NCBI RefSeq assembly: GCF_030269365.1
Contig: NZ_BSTF01000028.1
Coordinates: 1-64,000, forward strand
DNA: 64,000 bases
Reading direction: 5' to 3'
From: Lentzea sp. NBRC 102530
Lineage (GTDB): Bacteria; Actinomycetota; Actinomycetes; Mycobacteriales; Pseudonocardiaceae
The notes under the pieces: generated by a model
What the model was told of the DNA's origin: nothing
Database searches by the model: none
The model's input: only the letters and a program-made list of their open reading frames with translations
In this document: positions 59,019-64,000 of the stretch, piece by piece
Position numbering within the stretch: position 1 is the first letter of the stretch
How the letters are laid out: every line of letters starts with the position of its first letter
Translations under genes and position numbers: made by a program

Positions 59019-59050
59019 GTGCGCGGCGGTCGTCGGTGACCGCCGCGCAC
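59019..59050 (-). terminator. Cassette terminator hairpin
   Basis: Perfect 13-bp arms GTGCGCGGCGGTC/GACCGCCGCGCAC with a 6-base loop after the gene at 59060. Confidence 0.75.
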
Positions 59051-59059
59051 TCCGGTGTT

Positions 59060-59845
59060 CTAGCTGGTCAGGCTGCCGCGCACGACCGCGTCGTGGTACC
59101 GGTTGAACGCGCTCAGCTTGACGGCGTCGAACGGCCTCTGCCCCTGCTGGCGGAGCTTGAGCAGGTGCCAGAAGGGCGCGAGGTCATCGGTCCAGATGCT
59201 CGCGGCCGACTCGTCGAGCGCGGCCGCGAGTCCGGCGATCGCGCACCCGATCTCGTCCTCGGGGTCCTGCTGCGCCTCGATCCGGATCCCCCGCGCGTCG
59301 GCGAGGTGCCGCAGGTCGGTCAGCAGGTCCTGCACCAGCGACCCGAGGCCTTCCCAGTCCAGGCCGGTCGCGGCGCGGTAGGCCGACATCATGACCTTGA
59401 GCGCCCGGCGCTGCGTGGGCTCCGGGCAGGTGCGGAAGACCCTCACCGCGACCACGGCGTGCGCCGCGCTCAGGTCGGCCGCCCTGCCGCTGTGCGCGGC
59501 CGAGCGGAACCACGCGGCCGGGTCCAGGTCGTCCACGGTGGTGGCGTCCGGCTGGGCGTTGCGGGCCGTGTGCCGGTCCTCGCGCGGGGCGACGTGCTGC
59601 TCGGCCTGGGTGTAGAACGCCGTCACCGCCTTGGTGAAGCCGGGCGAGGTCGCGTGCGCGGCGGCCCAGGCCTTCGCACGCCAGGCGCTCGTCGGCATGT
59701 CCGCGGTGACCGCGGCCGGGTCGACGATCTGCCAGCTCGCGGTGTCGTGCCGCTCGCCGTCGACCAGGACCACGAGGTCGATCTCACCGGTCGCGCGGTC
59801 GCGGCGGCCGACGATCTCGATCGTCGGCGTCGTGTGGGTCTGCAT
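59060..59845 (-). CDS. Hypothetical protein, array gene 8b (DLDP-W family)
   Basis: 261 aa from the ATG at 59845. Paralogue of the gene at 59971: shared TGEIDLVV.VDGE near the N terminus, TTV-DLDP-W in the middle, AAHAVVAVRVF and LADARGIRIEA. Preceded by a variant leader hairpin without a promoter, so probably transcribed from R8. Function unknown. Confidence 0.6.
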   Translation of the reverse strand: MQTHTTPTIEIVGRRDRATGEIDLVVLVDGERHDTASWQIVDPAAVTADMPTSAWRAKAWAAAHATSPGFTKAVTAFYTQAEQHVAPREDRHTARNAQPDATTVDDLDPAAWFRSAAHSGRAADLSAAHAVVAVRVFRTCPEPTQRRALKVMMSAYRAATGLDWEGLGSLVQDLLTDLRHLADARGIRIEAQQDPEDEIGCAIAGLAAALDESAASIWTDDLAPFWHLLKLRQQGQRPFDAVKLSAFNRYHDAVVRGSLTS

Positions 59846-59868
59846 GGTGTTCCTTCCAGGTTGGGTTG

Positions 59869-59918
59869 TCGTGATCGCCGCCTGGCGCAGAGGTGCGATT
59901 CCCTGCGCCAGACGGAAA
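59869..59918 (-). promoter_or_regulatory. Variant leader hairpin without promoter (R8')
   Basis: Keeps TCGTGATCGC and the core GGTGCGATTCCC, but the outer stem is replaced by a perfect CTGGCGCA (59882-59889)/TGCGCCAG (59904-59911). The TAGTAT box is missing. Confidence 0.65.
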
Positions 59919-59934
59919 ACAAGGGGTGAGGGGT

Positions 59935-59960
59935 GCCCAGGGCCGTGGGTGGCCCTGGGC
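59935..59960 (-). terminator. Cassette hairpin
   Basis: GCCCAGGGCC/GGCCCTGGGC perfect 10-bp arms between the two paralogous genes. Confidence 0.55.
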
Positions 59961-59970
59961 GCCGGTGCCG

Positions 59971-60771
59971 CTAGGGCGTGCGGGTGATCTCCTCGAAGTA
60001 CCTGCGGTAGGCGGCCTCCTTGATGTCGGCGAAGACGTCGTCGGCCAGGACCTCGCCCAGGGACACACCGGCCTGGTGAGCCTCGCTGGTCAGCTGCCGG
60101 GCCCAGACCGTCCCGACGCACTCGCGCAGCGCGGCCTGCAGCTCGGTCAGCGCGGCCGCCATGTGGTCGACGCGGGCCGGACGGGCTTCGAGCCGGATGT
60201 CGCGCGCGTCGGCGAACTGCCGCAGGGCTTCGAACAACGCGATCAGCGTGTCGGTGAGCGTGGCCGGGAAGTAGTGCAGCGCCGCCTTGAACGCGGTCAG
60301 CATCACCTCCGCCTTCTCCTGCGGCGTGCCTTCGGCGGTGTGGAACGCGCGCAGCGCGACAACGGCGTTCGCGGCCGACATCGCCGTGGTGGCCGGGGTG
60401 CGGTTGGCCGCCTGGTACCACAGCGTCGGGTCCAGCTCGGCCACCGTGGTCACGTCCGGCTGCGCGTCCGTGGCCGGGTGCAGGTCGTTCACCGTGTACG
60501 CGCGCTCGTCGGAGGTCGAGAACGCGGTGATCATCGAGGCGAACAACGGCGAGCCTTCGCTCGCGACCCGCCACGCCGCCGCGCGCCACTGGCTCAGCGG
60601 GATCCGGGCCTCGGGCTCGTCGTCCTCCTCGAACCAGCTGGCCGCGTCGAAGATGTGCCAGCGCACGGTCTTCTGCTCCTCGCCGTCGAGGTACACAACG
60701 AGATCGATCTCTCCGGTCTCCGGGTCGCGGTAGCCCGCGACCTCGACTCGGGAGGGGGTTCGGTGCTGCAT
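59971..60771 (-). CDS. Hypothetical protein, array gene 8a (DLDP-W family)
   Basis: 266 aa from the ATG at 60771, 25 bases after leader R8. N-terminal beta part (RDPETGEIDLVVYLDGEEQK), middle VTTVAELDPTLWYQAA, then AANAVVALRAF and FADARDIRLEA, all shared with its downstream paralogue and partly with the gene at 56064. No known motif. Confidence 0.6.
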   Translation of the reverse strand: MQHRTPSRVEVAGYRDPETGEIDLVVYLDGEEQKTVRWHIFDAASWFEEDDEPEARIPLSQWRAAAWRVASEGSPLFASMITAFSTSDERAYTVNDLHPATDAQPDVTTVAELDPTLWYQAANRTPATTAMSAANAVVALRAFHTAEGTPQEKAEVMLTAFKAALHYFPATLTDTLIALFEALRQFADARDIRLEARPARVDHMAAALTELQAALRECVGTVWARQLTSEAHQAGVSLGEVLADDVFADIKEAAYRRYFEEITRTP

Positions 60772-60796
60772 CTGACTTGCCTTCCTGTCGGTCGTG

Positions 60797-60873
60797 TCGT
60801 GATCGCCGGGTCTGGGGTGCGAATCCCTCGCCCGACACATCAAATACTAGCAGAGTTAGAAGGACAGCGCGAG
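60797..60873 (-). promoter_or_regulatory. Array promoter + T-arm-like leader, copy R8
   Basis: TGCTAGTAT -10 with an 18-bp spacer to a poor -35 (CTCGCG), leader core GGGATTCGCACCCCAG, closing stem GTGTCG/CGACAC. Outermost copy of the array. Confidence 0.75.
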
Positions 60874-61093
60874 GTTTCGGGGGCAATTCGAAGAGAATTT
60901 CTGCGCATCGGCGGAAATCTGCGCCGGCCTTTTTGCCTCCGCGGTGCCGGCGCATCGGCCCGGCGCCGGCACCGCGGCCACGCCCGGCACATCACGGCTG
61001 GTGAGACCATCTCCAGGAGCTTTGGCGCGGCACGTTCCCTCAAAGCGGCATCAGCGTGCGGCAGAAGTCACGCGACACAAGGGAGTTGAACCC
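60874..61093. other. Intergenic between array and plus-strand genes
   Basis: No gene seen. Holds the 15-bp hairpin at 60939-60977. The composition shifts to short AT tracts upstream of it. Confidence 0.5.
60939..60977. terminator. Long GC hairpin
   Basis: Perfect 15-bp arms CCGCGGTGCCGGCGC/GCGCCGGCACCGCGG with a 9-base loop. A run of five T precedes it on the plus strand; its function as terminator or insulator is uncertain. Confidence 0.5.
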
Positions 61094-61261
61094 GTGGGCA
61101 TTCGTGGACGAATTCGCGCCGGCGAAGCGGTGCTCAAGAACGCCGGCGTGCACTATGCGATGCCGTGGCTTCGCAGGCTGGCGTGGATCCGCTTCGCGTT
61201 GACCTGGGCGGGGGTGATCGCGGTGCTCGCGCTCGTTGCGGTCGCCGTCTCGCCGATCTGA
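61094..61261 (+). CDS. Small membrane protein (55 aa)
   Basis: GTG start with AAGGGAG eight to nine bases upstream. A basic amphipathic N terminus (GIRGRIRAGEAVLKNAG) is followed by one membrane helix (FALTWAGVIAVLALVAVAV). First plus-strand gene right of the array. No family recognised. Confidence 0.5.
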   Translation: MGIRGRIRAGEAVLKNAGVHYAMPWLRRLAWIRFALTWAGVIAVLALVAVAVSPI

Positions 61262-61362
61262 CCAGGCGAGGTCACGACACCGCAGGTCACCGCTCCCCGC
61301 CTTCGAGACCCGCAAATGCTCGCCACGCCATGCCGTTGAACTGGAGATATTCCCCTAAAAGA

Positions 61363-61405
61363 CAGACATCTTGATGTCTGGCCGTCTGTCTGTCATTCTG
61401 TCTGC
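61363..61405. promoter_or_regulatory. CTGTC repeat block/operator before ASCH operon
   Basis: CAGACATC-TT-GATGTCTG is a perfect palindrome, followed by GTCTGTCTGTC and TTCTGTCTG ending at the start codon. Closely matches the block before parA (TCTTGATGTCTG, then TTCTGTCTG). Confidence 0.6.
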
Positions 61406-62071
61406 ATGACATCGAGCAAGGTCACGATCGAACACTGCGCCGGCTGCGCGGCCGACCGCTTCGGCCCGGGGCACCGGATCGACTGCCCGTGCGCGTACAG
61501 CGACCACCACGTCCCGGAGAGCGTCATCGCTGACGTGTACGCGGCGGCCGAGGCCGAGTACATCGCTTGGGGCGCGGAGACCCTGGCCATGGCCTCCCAG
61601 TCCGGGCTGCGCCTGCTGCGCGACGAGCTGCGCGACGCTGTGCACGCGGCGGCCCGGCAGTCCGAGCAGGACGGTCACGAGCTGATGCGGCTGCTGGACG
61701 AGAAGGGCGCCGTGCGGGTGCGGCCGTACGTGGAGCACGGGTTCCGCGTACGCCTGGACCGGCGGCGCGGCGGCTACCGGGTGGAGCTCGCCGACACCGA
61801 TCTCAGGATGTCGGAGTCGATGTTCCGCGTCCGGGTGCCCGCGACGCTCGACGGGTTCGAGGTCTTGGAGGTCACGCGGTTCGACGGCGGGAGCTTCGAG
61901 CGCGGCGTCTACAGCCAGGCGGCCGCGCTCACCAGGTCCGGTGATACGTACAGCAACCACGTGCTGATCTTCCAGGATGAGGTGGACCGGTTCGTGTTGC
62001 ACGCCGGGCACTACGACTTCGCGACCCGCACCGACGCGGCGGACGACGCCCGTCAGCGCGTCCTGGCGTGA
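61406..62071 (+). CDS. Hypothetical protein with N-terminal Cys/His cluster
   Basis: 221 aa; the ATG lies directly at the end of the CTGTC block. CAGCAADRFGPGHRIDCPCAY resembles a zinc-binding segment. The rest is helical and then beta (FRVRVPATLDGFEVLEVTRF). First gene of a five-gene coupled operon. Function unknown. Confidence 0.6.
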   Translation: MTSSKVTIEHCAGCAADRFGPGHRIDCPCAYSDHHVPESVIADVYAAAEAEYIAWGAETLAMASQSGLRLLRDELRDAVHAAARQSEQDGHELMRLLDEKGAVRVRPYVEHGFRVRLDRRRGGYRVELADTDLRMSESMFRVRVPATLDGFEVLEVTRFDGGSFERGVYSQAAALTRSGDTYSNHVLIFQDEVDRFVLHAGHYDFATRTDAADDARQRVLA

Positions 62072-63024
62072 TCGAGATGTCGTCTCTGGTGGCGACCAGG
62101 ACGCTCACGCCACGGGCCCTGTCGGTCCGCCGCCCGTGGGCGCACCTGGTCGCCGCCGGGCACAAGCCGATCGAGAACCGGACCTGGTCGACCTCTTACC
62201 GCGGACCTGTAGCGATTCACGCTGGTCAGCGGTGGGAGGCGGCCGGGACGAAGCTCGCCGCCGATCTGGGCCTGGCGGGTTTCGCCGACGCCGCCGGGTG
62301 TCCGGTCGGGTACCTGGGCGTGGCCGAGCTCGTCGACGTGCACCGCGCGGCGGGCTGCTGCGCGCCGTGGGGCCAGGACGGCGAGGACGTCTTCCACTGG
62401 GTGCTGCAGGGTGCCCGCCTGTTCCGGGAGCAGGTGGCCGGTCGTGGCCAGTTGGGGCTGTACGCGATGCCCGCGGCGCTGGAGCTGCTGGGCGAGGGCC
62501 CGGCGATCGTGGCGATGATCGGACCGGCCGGAGCGGGCAAGTCGACGTGGATCGCACGAAACGCGCCAGGCGTGGAGGTGGTGAGCCTCGACGTCGGACG
62601 CGCGGCGCTGTCGTCGCACCGGTGCGTGTGCGACCAGGACCCACTCGTGACCGCGCTGGCCGTCGAGCTGGCGGTCGCGACGGCCACCAGCGCGGCGCGC
62701 GCTGGCCGGAGCGTGGTGTGGGACGCGACGAACGCGGACGCCGCGGCGCGGTCGCTGGTGACGGTGCTGGCGGCCGAGCTCGCGGTGCGCAGCGTCGCCG
62801 TGGTGCTGCTGCCGCCGCTGGAGGTCGTGCTCGCGCGCAACGAAGCGCGGGCTGCGCGCCACGTCTGTGGGTTCGGCCGGCGGGTGCCGGTCGAGGTGAT
62901 CGAGGAGATGCACCGCGAGATCACCGCGGCCGCGCCGACGTTGAGCTCGGACTGGGACGAGGTCGTGCTGGCCGACTGGCAGGACGTGCGAGCGCGTCGA
63001 CCAGGACGAGAGGCAGCGCGGTGA
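62068..63024 (+). CDS. ASCH domain fused to P-loop polynucleotide-kinase-like domain
   Basis: 318 aa, GTGA-coupled. Residues about 15-140 form an ASCH domain (ALSVRRPWAHLVAAGHKPIE, YRGPVAIHAG, GVAELVDVH), an RNA-binding or nucleoside-processing fold. Residues about 148-300 are an AAA_33-type kinase: Walker A GPAGAGKST, then a Walker B-like VVWDATNAD and a lid LARNEARAARH. The combination suggests RNA end repair or modified-base handling. The activity is inferred, not shown. Confidence 0.8.
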   Translation: MIEMSSLVATRTLTPRALSVRRPWAHLVAAGHKPIENRTWSTSYRGPVAIHAGQRWEAAGTKLAADLGLAGFADAAGCPVGYLGVAELVDVHRAAGCCAPWGQDGEDVFHWVLQGARLFREQVAGRGQLGLYAMPAALELLGEGPAIVAMIGPAGAGKSTWIARNAPGVEVVSLDVGRAALSSHRCVCDQDPLVTALAVELAVATATSAARAGRSVVWDATNADAAARSLVTVLAAELAVRSVAVVLLPPLEVVLARNEARAARHVCGFGRRVPVEVIEEMHREITAAAPTLSSDWDEVVLADWQDVRARRPGREAAR

Positions 63025-63320
63025 CCGGCGACGGCCTGCACGCCGCGCGCCTGGTTCGGCTGCAGGTGACGCACGAGCACGAGCGCGACGCCGCACGGGC
63101 GCAGGCTCCGATCCAAGAGGCGCTGCCGTTCGGTGACGGCTGGCTGGACGGCGCCGATGAGGAGGTCGAGTTCCACGGCTCGTCTGTCGGGCTGCGACTG
63201 CACGCGATCGCCGACGAGCCGCCGTGTCCGGCGTGCGCGGAGTTCCTCGAGGAGCTCGCGGCCGCGGACATGCTCCGGCCGATCAGCGATGTTGAACAAG
63301 GAGGATACGGAAACCCATGA
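63021..63320 (+). CDS. Small hypothetical protein with CxxC
   Basis: 99 aa from a GTG overlapping the previous stop; ATGA overlap with the next gene. Acidic, with CPACAEFLEEL near the C terminus. Part of the ASCH operon. No family recognised. Confidence 0.55.
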   Translation: MTGDGLHAARLVRLQVTHEHERDAARAQAPIQEALPFGDGWLDGADEEVEFHGSSVGLRLHAIADEPPCPACAEFLEELAAADMLRPISDVEQGGYGNP

Positions 63321-63766
63321 GTGACAAGGAAAGCGACGCCGTCGAGCCGAAGCCGGAGGAGTGGGTGTTCGGCGGTTCGCGCGTCGACAACGGCAAGCGG
63401 TTCCACGCGTGGATCCCGCTCGACGATCCGCACCGCAACGAGCTGTTCTACAAGCCGCGCGGCAGTTTCGCGGTTGGCTCGGTCTACGAGGTCCAGGTGG
63501 TCCGCCGCGAGGGCCGGGTATCGAAGTACCCGGACCCGAAGTACTTGCGGCGCTGCGAGGACGAGGCGCTGCGCGACCAGGTCAGCGCCCGGCATGCGGC
63601 GGCCGAGGTGGTCATCGGCCGCCAGCAGCTTGAGCGCGCGGATAAGAAGGACGACCCGGTCACCGTGGCGGTCGACCGGCTTGCCGAGCTGGCCAGGCAC
63701 GTGCACCCATCGCAGCGCAACGCGTTCGCCGCGATGGTGCTGAACAAGATCGGGAGGTCCTGGTGA
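63317..63766 (+). CDS. Hypothetical protein
   Basis: 149 aa, coupled at both ends. The N-terminal half looks like a small beta-barrel (KRFHAWIPLDDP, GSVYEVQVVRREGRV) that might bind nucleic acid; the C-terminal half is helical. No family recognised. Confidence 0.55.
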   Translation: MSDKESDAVEPKPEEWVFGGSRVDNGKRFHAWIPLDDPHRNELFYKPRGSFAVGSVYEVQVVRREGRVSKYPDPKYLRRCEDEALRDQVSARHAAAEVVIGRQQLERADKKDDPVTVAVDRLAELARHVHPSQRNAFAAMVLNKIGRSW

Positions 63767-63981
63767 GCGAGCAGCAGAAGGGCTCTGGCGACCTGGCCGA
63801 CGTCGCGCTCGTCGACGACGGCGTGCGGGTCGAGCACCAGGACTGGACGGATGGCACGTGGCGGCCGCAGCGCGGAACGGTGGTCGTCCTGCCTGGCGGC
63901 GTACGTGCGGTCGACTGGGACGGCGCGGCTGCGGTGGATCCGCTGACCAGCAAGCTCGCGCGGCACCTGATCGTGATCTGA
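63763..63981 (+). CDS. Small hypothetical protein
   Basis: 72 aa from a GTG overlapping the previous stop (GTGA). Beta-rich (GVRVEHQDWTDGTWRPQRGTV, GGVRAVDWDG), resembling a small barrel. Last complete gene; the operon may continue beyond the window. Confidence 0.5.
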   Translation: MSEQQKGSGDLADVALVDDGVRVEHQDWTDGTWRPQRGTVVVLPGGVRAVDWDGAAAVDPLTSKLARHLIVI

Positions 63982-64000
63982 GTTCGCCCGGTCGGGCGGG

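Noticed and set aside
52707-60858. Complete tRNA genes on the plus strand at the leader copies
   Set aside because: Only the T-arm and acceptor-like 3' part is present; no D-arm, anticodon loop with conserved T33 or 5' acceptor strand can be found.
52696-60860. Open frames giving peptides like CRARDSHPRPAITT or GRGSRTPDPRSR at each leader copy
   Set aside because: They arise from the antisense of the T-arm-like core, the same artefact known from reading across tRNA genes, and they precede the better supported starts.
1-64000. CRISPR arrays, integrase or transposase genes, rRNA
   Set aside because: No regularly spaced repeat with unique spacers was seen, the leader repeats are hundreds of bases apart with genes between, and no recombinase catalytic pattern or rRNA sequence was recognised.

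Overview
The window is very GC-rich DNA with GTG starts, four-base ATGA/GTGA gene overlaps, XRE plus DUF397 regulator pairs, a LuxR-type NB-ARC regulator, a WXG-type secreted toxin and a SpdB/TraB-like transfer pair. This points to a filamentous actinomycete, most likely of the Pseudonocardiales (inferred from gene style; no marker gene is present). Most of the window looks like one large conjugative element (plasmid or integrative element), or an island with such an element at its core. No integrase, transposase, rRNA or complete tRNA was found.

Layout. 0-10 kb: small regulators, including two scr1/scr2-like XRE+DUF397 pairs, a TPR protein with its own XRE partner, zinc-ribbon proteins and an orphan beta-class DNA methyltransferase. 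10.2-16.4 kb: an eight-gene minus-strand operon in which every junction is an ATGA overlap. It runs from a type II thioesterase and a GNAT acetyltransferase through SseB-like and ESX-associated small proteins to an 838-aa WXG-type toxin with a cholera-toxin-like ADP-ribosyltransferase C terminus, then a probable immunity protein. 16.8-21.3 kb: a cytochrome P450, a large NB-ARC/TPR/LuxR regulator and a chorismate-lyase-like protein, perhaps a specialised-metabolism remnant.

21.5-32.2 kb (minus strand): replication, partition and transfer functions. These are an HTH protein overlapping a protein resembling telomere-associated Tap (a degenerate family-B polymerase relative), a SpdB-like membrane protein, a TraB/FtsK-type DNA translocase, a small basic partner and ParA. 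32.5-41.2 kb (plus strand): a divergent type IV secretion operon with a pilin-like peptide, a PrgI/VirB3-like protein, a VirB4 ATPase, a VirB6/TrbL-like channel, a VirB8/TcpC-like protein, an NlpC/P60 hydrolase and two accessory genes. It is followed by a lower-GC sigma-factor pair at 41.3-42.5 kb.

42.9-52.4 kb: cargo genes, including an HTH-NUDT9-like Nudix fusion, a HIT protein overlapping a deoxyribosyltransferase-like protein, a RelE-like toxin and many unknowns. 52.4-60.9 kb: the most unusual part, an array of mostly unknown minus-strand genes. Eight of them are preceded by a nearly identical promoter and a structured leader that resembles a tRNA T-arm, and most are followed by a GC hairpin. 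61.1-64 kb: a plus-strand operon with an ASCH-P-loop kinase fusion.

Three sets of dispersed DNA signals tie the window together. CTGTC-type tetranucleotide repeats occur at seven gene boundaries from 2.97 to 61.4 kb and are richest in front of parA. A 26-bp dyad occurs in front of both the first XRE gene and the secretion operon. GTCACGCTC repeats cluster next to the TraB-like gene. They suggest that one element spans at least 1.6-61.4 kb, with shared control of transfer, partition and cargo genes.
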